A stretch of DNA of 64,000 nt from Aquimarina sp. AU58. Its GTDB lineage: Bacteria > Bacteroidota > Bacteroidia > Flavobacteriales > Flavobacteriaceae. The notes beneath the pieces were generated by a model that saw nothing but the letters and a program-made list of their open reading frames with translations, was not told where the DNA came from and did not search any database. Positions 54,802 through 63,991 of this stretch are shown piece after piece. Both the position numbers and the translations under genes were made by a program. Every line of letters starts with the position of its first letter. Position 1 is the stretch's first letter. Where the stretch lies: positions 124,001 through 188,000 of the forward strand of contig NZ_OMPD01000009.1 of assembly GCF_900312745.1 (NCBI RefSeq). Reading direction: 5' to 3'.

Positions 54802-56171
54802 GAGTACGTTTGTTAAAAATATACAGGGGTATACTTGCGATACTATTGATATGCATAGTTCCCCTATGGGGCTGTTCGAGGGAGGAGACTGTACCCGTTA
54901 CTGTAGATTTTAGAACGGTGATTGTAGACAACGATTATTCTGTGCCCGTACAGGTGATTATTAGTAACGAAACCGAAGGGGCAGATGAGTACGAGTGGAC
55001 TTTTCAGGGGGCAAGTCCGGCATCTTCTACGCAAAAAAATCCCGGAACACTTGTGTACGATACCCCGGGAACCTATACCATATCCTTATATGCTGTAAAC
55101 CGTGATGGTGCTGAAGGAGAAAAAAGCATTACGTTGGATCTGGATGCTCCCGTGATTATCGATTTTAAGGCAACGATAGAAAAGGATAACTTTTCTCCGG
55201 CTACAGTAACTTTAGAAAACAATACTATGGGTGCACAGACCTTTAACTGGACATTTGAAGGAGGAACCCCAGCTTCTTCTACCGATCAAACACCTCCTTC
55301 TGTGGTATTTACTGCCCCGGGAGAACATACGATTTCCTTACAAGTATCCAATGGCAGAGAAACGTATACTAAAGACACCATTATTACGGTTGCCCCGAAT
55401 CTGGTTGCCGATTTTGACTGGGAGGTAGATTTTCAGGATAAAGACCTGGAAGTACCGGTAAAATTAACCATGCAGAATACAAGCGTTAGTAGTACTTCAT
55501 ATCAATGGAGTTTTGATGGAGGAACCCCTATAGAAAGTACCGAAGAAAATCCGGTAGTTGTATTTACTACTCCGGGAACACATCAAATTATGTTGACATC
55601 CACTAATGGAAAAGAGACAAAATCTAGTACTAAAACCATAACGCTATTACCCGATACGAACCTAAAGGTATTTGAAGATATCCGTTTTGGGATCAATACT
55701 TCACATAATACGAATGTGATCGGAAGTTTTTTCTCTGCTTTTACAGAAAAAATATATACAAAATCTGAAGTAACCACAGATACCGGAGGACTGATTGATC
55801 TGGTGTTCTTTGGGCTAAACGATAGCTTTACCCTAAATCGTTTTTATGCTCCTGATGATCTGGCAAGTACAACTTTTGATGCCATCCCTAATGCAACCCA
55901 TACTAAATTGATCAATACCCAGGAAGCCTGTGCTTGTGGAGCAAACCTAAGCCCTGTACAATTTGATGCTATGAGTGATGATAGTATACTACAAGGAATA
56001 ACTGTTATCGAAAATACAGCAGGGTTGCAACCCTTTGATAATAGTATAGTACCTAGAATTGTGCTTTTTGAAACAGCAGACGGAAGAAAAGGGGCTGTAA
56101 AAATTAAAAGATTTGTTGCCGATGGACAAAACTCCTATATAGAAACCGATATAAAAATTCAAAAGCAATAA
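54798..56171 (+). CDS. PKD-domain surface lipoprotein
   Basis: 457 residues. The lipoprotein signal ends in LWGC with Cys26. Three PKD domains follow in tandem (about 32-115, 116-200 and 200-285), each with the pattern YEWTFQGASPAS, FNWTFEGGTPAS or YQWSFDGGTPIE and then PGTYTISL or PGEHTISL. A unique C-terminal region of about 170 residues has CACG. Start overlaps the T9SS cargo stop (ATGA). PKD repeats act as spacers or binding modules at the cell surface. The gap to the toxin gene is 49 nt. Confidence 0.85.
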   Translation: MRVRLLKIYRGILAILLICIVPLWGCSREETVPVTVDFRTVIVDNDYSVPVQVIISNETEGADEYEWTFQGASPASSTQKNPGTLVYDTPGTYTISLYAVNRDGAEGEKSITLDLDAPVIIDFKATIEKDNFSPATVTLENNTMGAQTFNWTFEGGTPASSTDQTPPSVVFTAPGEHTISLQVSNGRETYTKDTIITVAPNLVADFDWEVDFQDKDLEVPVKLTMQNTSVSSTSYQWSFDGGTPIESTEENPVVVFTTPGTHQIMLTSTNGKETKSSTKTITLLPDTNLKVFEDIRFGINTSHNTNVIGSFFSAFTEKIYTKSEVTTDTGGLIDLVFFGLNDSFTLNRFYAPDDLASTTFDAIPNATHTKLINTQEACACGANLSPVQFDAMSDDSILQGITVIENTAGLQPFDNSIVPRIVLFETADGRKGAVKIKRFVADGQNSYIETDIKIQKQ

Positions 56172-56220
56172 ATAAACGAATATCACGATCTTAATACAAC
56201 CGAAATAAAAGCACAGCATA

Positions 56221-59200
56221 ATGAGAATCCCAAATAAAATAACCAACTACATCCAAAATAGCCTTTTCAAAGTGCTATTAGTTGTAGGTATGTTACTCCC
56301 ATTATTGGTCATGGCACAACTACCTGTACAGGTAAACGGAAACCTGTTTCCGCCTTACAGTGTGAAGTTATCCGATTATGCTACGGCTAATAGTGATCGC
56401 TTGGTATTTAACCTACTGTTACGGGATGTCAATGAGTTTAACAGACAGGTTACCCTAAAACTTTCTATTGAAGGTAATAATGGGTTTTCAGCACGAAGTA
56501 CCGATGTGATTATAGGAGAAAACCCTATTACCCTTAATGGAGGAGTTCCTGTACGGTTGACTAATATAGATTTACGGCCTTATTTTCAATTGGAGAATCT
56601 GATTGGGATATCACCACAACAATACAGTAAGCCCCTTGCAGCAGGGCTGTACCAATTTTGTTTTGAAGTATACGATTACCTCTCAGGACAACAACTGGGA
56701 GAAAAAGGGTGCGCTACGGCCTATATTGTACTTAATGATCCTCCCATTTTAAACATGCCTGCTCGTGGGGAAAATGTTGCTTTTAGGGATTCGCAGAATA
56801 TCATTTTTCAATGGACACCAAGGCATATCAACGCGACCAACGTACAATATGAATTTACATTAGTAGAGATTTGGGATGCCAATATCGATCCGCAGGCAGC
56901 TTTTTTAGCAGGCAGGCCTTTATATCAGACTACGACCAGATCCACAACGCTATTGTATGGCCCGGCAGAAACCCCGTTACTACCCGATAAAACCTATGGA
57001 TGGAGAGTACAGGCTATTGTAACTGACGGAATTAGTGAATTGTCCCTGTTTAAAAATAAGGGATATAGCGAGATTTTTCACTTTAATTATACCAAACAGT
57101 GTACACCACCACAGTTTGTTCTGGCAGAAAGTAATAGCAATAGTTCTGCAATGGTGTATTGGCAAGGGATAGATCATAGCCAATACCAAATACAGTACCG
57201 TAAAAAGGATGGGGATAATGCAAATTGGTATGAGGTAAATTCCTACAGTGAACAAGCCCGTATACAACGCTTACAGGAAAACACCACTTATGAATACCGT
57301 GTAGGGGGAAAATGTGGAGAAAATGGGGGCTACACCTTCTCTCGTTTATTCGAATTTACGACCACTACCCGTGGGGGATCAGATTTCACATGTGGGGTCA
57401 CCCCAGAGCAGCATATTGACAATCAGGAACCACTACAGACTTTAGTGGTCAATGAGGTGTTTACCGCAGGCGAGTTTCCTATAACAGTAAAACGGGTTAC
57501 TGCTGGTAATACCGAAGCACCTGCTATAGGTGAAATTGCTCAGGGGGGCACTGGTAGATTTTCAGGTTGGGGATATATTACTGTTCCTTATCTGGCAGAT
57601 ACCAAAATAAAAATTGGATTTGTAGATATAAAGATCAATACCGACTACGAGCTTGTCGATGGGGTTTTAGTGACTGATTATGATCCTAATTGGAGCGGAA
57701 TGGATGATGTGAGTGATGAGTTGGAAAATTTGGAAGCTTGGATGAATTCTTTTAAAGATATCATAAATGATTTAGTTAATTCAGGAAAACTACCAAAAGA
57801 TAAAGGTGATCGACTTATAGAACAAGTTAATAATGTAGGTAATACCATAAATGAAGCCCAACAGCTTGATGAAGAAGCAGAGTCTATATTAGAACAGGCT
57901 GATAAAGCAGAGAGTCCAGAAAAAGAACAGTTACAAGAAGAAGCTCAAGCACTCAAAGAAGAAGCTGATCATAAAAAAGAAATTGCCGAAAAAGAGAAAA
58001 AAGAGCTAGATGCGGAATTAGACAAAATCAAGAAAGATTTAGGACTTAATGAAAATGATACTAATGCTAAAGTTACATTGAGAAAAGATTCTGTTTTTGA
58101 CGGTGTTTTTAGTTATGGAAATGGTAAAGAGTTCTTTAAACATATTCGTATTGATAATCAAGAAGTAGTAGATTTTAGTAACACAGATGATAATCCATCT
58201 CCGGATCAATTAAATTATACATTTTCTAATGATGGTAAAATACATCAAATAATAGTCACTCATTCTGGGACACCACAAGAGATGATAGAGGATGCTAGAC
58301 ATAGAGCATCGAATCCGAACAGAGGAGAATTAGTAATGTATTTTCACTATGATACCAAAGCAAAGGAAATTGGTTATAAAGTAAACTTTGATCGAGAATA
58401 TTTTGATAAACTTACCCAGAAAGATTATGAAGCCATAGCAGAACTTCATGCCCAAGCTTTGTTTAATATGCTGCAAGGCAAAGAACTTACTGCAGGAGAA
58501 ATCATCAAAATATTTAAAGATGCTACTCTTGAAGTGTATTCGACATTCAAACAAGTCTTATACGATGTTAAACTTCCTGAAGAATTATGGGATCAATATT
58601 CTTTTAAAAATGAAGAGTATTATATGGAGTCCCTATCTGCAGGACTTGTTGATGGGGCAATTGATGAAATCAAAAGCATTCCTTTATTGATTAGTATTGT
58701 CGTGGACTATACTACAGATGAAAAAACCAGAAATCAAATAAATCAGGCTATTCTAAATATTGATATAGAGAAGATTTATAACAAGTTTGTTGATGAACGT
58801 TCTGATTTATATAATGGACCAAACATTCATAAAATTAAACACCAAACCGGTAAAGATATTGTAGCAGCAGGTACATTGCTAGGAACAGGAGGAATAGCTG
58901 CACTTGGTAAAGTTAAAAAAGGAGTTGATTTTATTGAAAATTTGGTAGAAAATGCAGGGAAATTGGTTGATGATGCTGTAGTTTTATTAGCTAAGTTCCC
59001 AAATATTCGTAAATCTTTAGAAGAAATTTCTCCAATTCTAAAAACAAAAGGAATTGATAGATATCAATTTGAAGATGTCATTAGGAGATCCGATAATTTG
59101 GATTATCTTGAAGAAAATGCAGAGTTGCTAACAGAAATAGCAAATGAAATAGGTAAAGGTAAATATTCTGATGAAGACCTTTTAAAGATTTTTAAAGATG

Positions 59201-59871
59201 CCGTTAATGGTGATTTTGTAAAGGATTTGTTACCCAAAAAATTTGTTAATTCTTTAAAGAAATTTGGAAAATCAGAAGAAGAGATTTTTGATTATTTTAG
59301 AAAATATCATAATGTGCATACCAAAGGAGATTTCTTTAAATCAATTGAAGATATTTTAGTTAAAAGTAATACATCAAGACTGGCAAGAGATGAAGCTTAT
59401 GCAATTTGGGGATATACGACCAATTTTTTCTATGGTGATTTAAATAGATGGTTAAGGTTAGGCATTAATTCCGGTAAAACATCTCAAATCAAAGACATTT
59501 TATCCAAATCTTTATCGAAATTACCTGTATTTAGTAAAAGTAAATTACTGTACAGAGGTATTACAATCCCTGATGATATTTTGGATAACTTTTTGAAATC
59601 ATACAGAAACGGAGCAAAACATTTATGGAATGATTTTGTTTCTTGTGGTAGTTCGGAGGCTGCTTCTTTTGCAGGTAAATCTAATGTTTTATTTAAAATT
59701 AATCATTTGGATGCAAAGGACATTTCCAATTTAGCAGATGGAATAAGGTTTAGGGGTATGCAACCTTATGAATTGCTAATTAAACCTGGAAGTGGTTTTG
59801 AAGTTATTAAAGAGCCTTTTTTTGATAAAAAGATTGGTAAATGGGTAATAGAATTAAATCAAACAAATTGA
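56221..59871 (+). CDS. TANFOR/FnIII surface protein with C-terminal ADP-ribosyltransferase toxin domain
   Basis: 1216 residues. A signal peptide (VVGMLLPLLVMAQ) leads into a TANFOR-type domain (about 30-290), with the conserved VNGNLFPPYSVKLSDYA, YQFCFEVYDYLSG and NIIFQWTPRH. An FnIII domain (about 294-385) and a conserved VPYLADTKIKIGFVDIKINT module (about 420-490) follow. Next is an acidic coiled coil (about 500-607), then a helical region. The last 160 residues match the ADPrib_exo_Tox fold: DEAYAIWGYT, LNRWLRLG, LLYRGI (catalytic Arg near 1110), FVSCGSS and PYELLIKPGSGFEV. Such domains modify host or rival proteins with NAD. The residue two before the last catalytic Glu is Pro, not Glu or Gln. 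The base composition falls after about 57700. A small gene follows at once. Confidence 0.82.
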   Translation: MRIPNKITNYIQNSLFKVLLVVGMLLPLLVMAQLPVQVNGNLFPPYSVKLSDYATANSDRLVFNLLLRDVNEFNRQVTLKLSIEGNNGFSARSTDVIIGENPITLNGGVPVRLTNIDLRPYFQLENLIGISPQQYSKPLAAGLYQFCFEVYDYLSGQQLGEKGCATAYIVLNDPPILNMPARGENVAFRDSQNIIFQWTPRHINATNVQYEFTLVEIWDANIDPQAAFLAGRPLYQTTTRSTTLLYGPAETPLLPDKTYGWRVQAIVTDGISELSLFKNKGYSEIFHFNYTKQCTPPQFVLAESNSNSSAMVYWQGIDHSQYQIQYRKKDGDNANWYEVNSYSEQARIQRLQENTTYEYRVGGKCGENGGYTFSRLFEFTTTTRGGSDFTCGVTPEQHIDNQEPLQTLVVNEVFTAGEFPITVKRVTAGNTEAPAIGEIAQGGTGRFSGWGYITVPYLADTKIKIGFVDIKINTDYELVDGVLVTDYDPNWSGMDDVSDELENLEAWMNSFKDIINDLVNSGKLPKDKGDRLIEQVNNVGNTINEAQQLDEEAESILEQADKAESPEKEQLQEEAQALKEEADHKKEIAEKEKKELDAELDKIKKDLGLNENDTNAKVTLRKDSVFDGVFSYGNGKEFFKHIRIDNQEVVDFSNTDDNPSPDQLNYTFSNDGKIHQIIVTHSGTPQEMIEDARHRASNPNRGELVMYFHYDTKAKEIGYKVNFDREYFDKLTQKDYEAIAELHAQALFNMLQGKELTAGEIIKIFKDATLEVYSTFKQVLYDVKLPEELWDQYSFKNEEYYMESLSAGLVDGAIDEIKSIPLLISIVVDYTTDEKTRNQINQAILNIDIEKIYNKFVDERSDLYNGPNIHKIKHQTGKDIVAAGTLLGTGGIAALGKVKKGVDFIENLVENAGKLVDDAVVLLAKFPNIRKSLEEISPILKTKGIDRYQFEDVIRRSDNLDYLEENAELLTEIANEIGKGKYSDEDLLKIFKDAVNGDFVKDLLPKKFVNSLKKFGKSEEEIFDYFRKYHNVHTKGDFFKSIEDILVKSNTSRLARDEAYAIWGYTTNFFYGDLNRWLRLGINSGKTSQIKDILSKSLSKLPVFSKSKLLYRGITIPDDILDNFLKSYRNGAKHLWNDFVSCGSSEAASFAGKSNVLFKINHLDAKDISNLADGIRFRGMQPYELLIKPGSGFEVIKEPFFDKKIGKWVIELNQTN

Positions 59872-59874
59872 TGT

Positions 59875-60273
59875 ATGGTGTATCTCAATAAAAATCAAGA
59901 AAAATATTGCAAAAGAATATTGTCTAAAATATTAAATGACAATAAACTTCCTTTTCCTAAGCGGATAAAGTTGAATGAGGTAAATGCCTCTAAATATTAT
60001 GAATACGCTAACAGAGGATGTAAGGAACTAAAGTTTAAAATTAAAGAATTAGATAAAGAGGTAATCATAGATTACTATTTAATGACAGATCATTATACTA
60101 GACACGGGAGAATTAATGAACTTGGTGAAAACATTGAATTGGAAAATTATGAAGGACAATTCGGTTTACCTATTTATGAGAATGAAGAAAATACAAAAAA
60201 AGAACATAAACGTATTAGAGATCATAACGAAAAAGTTTATGAGGTATTGAAATCAAAAGGTTTTGAGCCATAA
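59875..60273 (+). CDS. Putative immunity protein for the ADP-ribosyltransferase toxin
   Basis: 132 residues, soluble, highly charged and AT-rich in codon use (MVYLNKNQEKYCKRILSKIL, then NELGENIELENYEGQFGL). No signal peptide. It starts 3 nt after the toxin stop, the usual place and size of the cognate immunity gene in polymorphic toxin systems. It has no recognised family. If it is immunity, it would bind the ART domain in the cytoplasm. The alternative is an unrelated small protein. Confidence 0.6.
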   Translation: MVYLNKNQEKYCKRILSKILNDNKLPFPKRIKLNEVNASKYYEYANRGCKELKFKIKELDKEVIIDYYLMTDHYTRHGRINELGENIELENYEGQFGLPIYENEENTKKEHKRIRDHNEKVYEVLKSKGFEP

Positions 60274-60397
60274 AATGTGTGTTCGGAGCTAAATATTCAA
60301 AATTAGTATTAACCGCTCTATTTACAAAAGCGAAGCATTATTGATAGTAGAAAAGCTATAAGGTATAAAATAGAAAAATAACTTAAAAAATAAAAAA

Positions 60398-60931
60398 ATG
60401 ATTATTTGGTCTGGAAGAGGAATTCTATCGGTTTTGATGCTAATAATTACTTTGGTTATTAGTATTAAAATATTACCCAAAGAACAGTTGGACTATGGGT
60501 TTATTATAGCTACATATGCATCGGGTTTGTTTAGTTGGTTTTTTGGATATAAATGGAATACTAAGCCGGATCGAGTTGTAATTGATGAAAAAACAAAAGA
60601 AAGAATAATGATTAAAAGAAATCACACCTTGTTTTGGATAAAAATGCAGTATTGGGGAATTATCTTTTGGGGATTAGGTCTGGTTTTACTCACACAAAAA
60701 TCATTGTATGCAGCAATAGTTTCAGCATTGATTTTTGCTTCTCTAATTATAATGAGAATGATAAATAAACAAAAGAAAAAGTACAAAATCAAAACAAAGC
60801 TAATTCATAAAGTAAAAGATCAAAGTAAAACATTATTACAGTCACCTATCGAAATATCAAAAAAAACTGAAGAAGAAAAGCAAAAACAAAGATTGAAAAA
60901 AGAGGACCATAGTCGGTTTATGCCAAAATAA
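60398..60931 (+). CDS. Membrane protein of unknown function
   Basis: 177 residues. Four hydrophobic segments (about 5-22, 32-50, 80-100 and 104-120) are followed by a basic cytoplasmic tail rich in Lys and Gln. No catalytic motif. It follows the putative immunity gene after 124 nt and has similar AT-rich composition, so it may belong to the variable tip of the toxin locus as a second immunity candidate or a remnant. Function unknown. Confidence 0.5.
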   Translation: MIIWSGRGILSVLMLIITLVISIKILPKEQLDYGFIIATYASGLFSWFFGYKWNTKPDRVVIDEKTKERIMIKRNHTLFWIKMQYWGIIFWGLGLVLLTQKSLYAAIVSALIFASLIIMRMINKQKKKYKIKTKLIHKVKDQSKTLLQSPIEISKKTEEEKQKQRLKKEDHSRFMPK

Positions 60932-61120
60932 AGATAGTGAATAAGAGCAACCAATAAAAGAAACAAGATAATATATCGCTCAATATAAATAGCAATAATA
61001 AAAAAATCACTGGAGAGTAGGGAGAATTTTTAGAGGTTTTAAAAAAATAAAACCGAAACAAGTCCAACCGTAATAATATTAACAATTAATAAATATATAA
61101 CAACTCAAATTTTTAAAACC

Positions 61121-61561
61121 ATGAAAAAAGCAATTTTAGTAGTAACTGTATTTTTAACCGCATTAACCTTTTCTTGCAGTAGTGATGATGATGGAAACAA
61201 TGATATCGTATTAGGAAAATGGAAATTAGAGCAAACCTATACTAATGATGTATCTGAGAATATTTCAGATTGTGTCAAGAAATCAACTATGGTGTTTCAT
61301 GATAGTGGAAGCCTTGTGATACAGCCTTATGATATGGTACAACAAGGCTCAGAAAATGTATGCGATTCACAAGGTACGCAATCAGGCTTTTGGAAAAACT
61401 TAGGCAAAGAAAATAAATATGAATTTACTATTGGTCACGGAGATAATCCCGAAAAAGGTACGGTCACTATAGTTGTAGAAGGAAATAGACTTACAAAATC
61501 AAGTACCTTCATAGAAGAAGGTAAAGAAAGTGTTTTTAAAGAAGTATTTCAAAAACAATAA
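61121..61561 (+). CDS. Lipocalin-like lipoprotein
   Basis: 146 residues. The lipoprotein signal ends at Cys19 (LTFSC) followed by an acidic SSDDDGNND tether. The mature domain opens with IVLGKWKLEQTY, the lipocalin-like GxW motif of many Bacteroidota lipoproteins. Two cysteines (in SDCVKK and NVCDSQ) probably pair. Ligand unknown. It lies between the membrane protein and the outer-membrane barrel gene and is followed by a hairpin. Confidence 0.75.
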   Translation: MKKAILVVTVFLTALTFSCSSDDDGNNDIVLGKWKLEQTYTNDVSENISDCVKKSTMVFHDSGSLVIQPYDMVQQGSENVCDSQGTQSGFWKNLGKENKYEFTIGHGDNPEKGTVTIVVEGNRLTKSSTFIEEGKESVFKEVFQKQ

Positions 61562-61575
61562 AACAAATTTAGAAA

Positions 61576-61610
61576 CCAGAATCACCGAAAACTTGTTGCG
61601 GTGATTCTGG
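61576..61610 (+). terminator. Hairpin after the lipocalin-like gene
   Basis: CCAGAATCACCG pairs perfectly with CGGTGATTCTGG around an 11-nt loop. No strong T tract follows, so termination may be partial. Confidence 0.65.
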
Positions 61611-61642
61611 TACATCTTAAGGATTACAAAAAATATTAGGTA

Positions 61643-63991
61643 TTGAAAAACTATACCCTACTCTTTCTTATTCTATTTTCATTTGTTGGATACGCCCAAA
61701 GCATCGATATCGAAAGTGTCGGTAAGGCTAAACCTATTAAGGTAAGTGGTGTGATTTCAGCCAATGGGGTATACTATACTTCTAATCAAAATAATAATCG
61801 GGAGCCTTTTACCTATTTCTTAAGAGGAAACCTGAATGTAAGTATCTATGGATTTGCTGTACCTATTTCTTATAGTTTTACCAATCAGGGGGATAATCTT
61901 GATTATGCATTACCCTTTGATTTTAATCGTATCAGTTTGCACCCCAAATACAAGTGGGTCACTGCCCATATTGGTAATGTAGCCATGAACTTTTCTCCAT
62001 ATACCCTAAATGGGCATCAGTTTACTGGTGGTGGTGTCGATCTTGCTCCACCTGGAGCATTCAAAATTAGTGCAATGGCAGGACAACTACTAAAAGCCAC
62101 GCCAGATGATAATGATGAACGTACCGTTCCTGCTTTTCAAAGAATAGGATATGGGCTTAAAACTAGCTTTGAAAAAGAACGTTTTAAAGTGGGAATCATC
62201 GGGTTTTATGCTAAAGATAATATAAGTTCGATAGATTCTGTACCAGAAACTAAAGGAGTACTACCCAAAGAAAATCTGGTGATCAGTATAAACACCCAAG
62301 TAAAGATTACCAAAGAATTCACACTAGAGGTAGAATACGCTTCGACCGCCATTACACAAGATCTTCGCGCACCAGAAAGTGATGAAGGCAGCACAGGATT
62401 AGCAGCTACATTGTTTAGTAATCGTGCTTCAACAGAATTTTATAATGCTCTTAGAACAAACTTAACATACAACATTGGCAGAACCAATGTAGGTATTGGT
62501 TACGAACGCATTGATCCCGGATATGAAACCCTGGGAGCCTATTATTTTAATAACGATTTTGAAAACATTACCCTAAATACTGCCAGCTCTTTTTTTAAAG
62601 ATAAACTCACCCTTGCCATGAATATAGGGTATCAGCGTGATGATCTTGAAAATATAAAAGCCAATGCCACCAATCGTTTTGTTGGGGCTGTTAATGCGGG
62701 TTATACAGCATCAGATCGCTTAAGTTTTACCGGATCATACTCCAACTTCCAGACCTATACCAATATCAAACCCAATCAATTTGATGTGATTAATGATGAT
62801 AATCTGCTGGATGATGAAATAGAAGATCTGGATTATAAACAATTATCACAAAATGCTACCTTTGGAATTAACTATGTGCTTTCACAAAAAAAAGAATCCA
62901 ATCAGAATATTGCCTTTAATTATGCTCTTAATGATGTAGCAAATGAACAAGGAGGTATTGTACGTATTGGTGATGCTTCTACCTTTCATAATGCAACGAC
63001 AAATTATACGATTGCATTCCAAAATATAAGCCTGGATATTAATACAGGGGTTAATTTTACCTACAATACTATCGGTACAGAAGATGCTACCACCTGGGGG
63101 CCCAATCTAGGTATTGGGAAACGTTTTTTTGAAAAAAAACTAGGAACTCGTCTTGGGCTATCTTATAATGAATCTCAAAGTACGTCTGCCAAAACACAAG
63201 TTTCCAACATTCGTTTGAATCTAAATTACGTATTGCTAGAACGGCATAACTTTAATGCAAGTGCCATACAACTTTTTAGAGGTGGAGGGACTACAACCAG
63301 TTTAAGTGAGTTAACTGCCACTTTTGGCTATAATTATACTTTTGGTATTAAAAAACCTAGTTTTAAACGCAAGGAAAATGCATGGTTAAGTTTTTCTTAC
63401 CGTAAACGTACTTTTGAAGGATTGCCCTGGGAAATCACTCCTCAACTTAATTCAGTAGCCAAAGAAAAGCAGGCAAATGAGATGGTAAAACATAAAAAAG
63501 ATGAGTTAAGACTGCTAGCCAGAGCTGTAAAAAAATCTGAAGACAAGCATAAAAAAGTATATAAAGATGCAGCCCTAGCATATCTAAAAGCTCTGTATTT
63601 TTATGAAAATTTTCTGGATGAATATGACACCTGGATTTATGATGCCTATGTAAAACTTATTAGTGAAGGCGAACAGCTAAATTCAGAAATACAGCAGGAA
63701 TATTTATATCTAAAAGCACAGGTAAACACCTATAAGAAGCCAGAAGATATTGAAGCCTTGCAGGTCATCGAAAAGAAATTCAATGCACACACTGATATGT
63801 TGCTCTCCATCAAAAAATGGAACCTTACTCAGGAGGAAATCCGAAAACCCGAAGGTGAGCTTAAAAAATTGAAAGAACAGTATCTCAAAAAAATCTATAC
63901 CATGTACATAGAAGAACGCCCAGAGGATAAAATCATCAATTATATTGAAGTACGATTAGCAGATTTGTATCATAAGGTGTTGAAGGAGTAA
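61643..63991 (+). CDS. Outer-membrane beta-barrel protein with helical C-terminal domain
   Basis: 782 residues from a TTG start. An in-frame stop at 61637 lies just before it and a signal peptide (LLFLILFSFVGYAQ) begins at once, so TTG is needed. Residues about 30-600 alternate short amphipathic strands (KVSGVISANGVYYTS, YALPFDFNRISLHPKY, NLGIGKRFFEKKLG) as in a large beta-barrel. The last 170 residues are helical and charged. It is probably a pore or receptor in the outer membrane working with the preceding surface operon, but no family name is certain. Confidence 0.7.
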   Translation: MKNYTLLFLILFSFVGYAQSIDIESVGKAKPIKVSGVISANGVYYTSNQNNNREPFTYFLRGNLNVSIYGFAVPISYSFTNQGDNLDYALPFDFNRISLHPKYKWVTAHIGNVAMNFSPYTLNGHQFTGGGVDLAPPGAFKISAMAGQLLKATPDDNDERTVPAFQRIGYGLKTSFEKERFKVGIIGFYAKDNISSIDSVPETKGVLPKENLVISINTQVKITKEFTLEVEYASTAITQDLRAPESDEGSTGLAATLFSNRASTEFYNALRTNLTYNIGRTNVGIGYERIDPGYETLGAYYFNNDFENITLNTASSFFKDKLTLAMNIGYQRDDLENIKANATNRFVGAVNAGYTASDRLSFTGSYSNFQTYTNIKPNQFDVINDDNLLDDEIEDLDYKQLSQNATFGINYVLSQKKESNQNIAFNYALNDVANEQGGIVRIGDASTFHNATTNYTIAFQNISLDINTGVNFTYNTIGTEDATTWGPNLGIGKRFFEKKLGTRLGLSYNESQSTSAKTQVSNIRLNLNYVLLERHNFNASAIQLFRGGGTTTSLSELTATFGYNYTFGIKKPSFKRKENAWLSFSYRKRTFEGLPWEITPQLNSVAKEKQANEMVKHKKDELRLLARAVKKSEDKHKKVYKDAALAYLKALYFYENFLDEYDTWIYDAYVKLISEGEQLNSEIQQEYLYLKAQVNTYKKPEDIEALQVIEKKFNAHTDMLLSIKKWNLTQEEIRKPEGELKKLKEQYLKKIYTMYIEERPEDKIINYIEVRLADLYHKVLKE

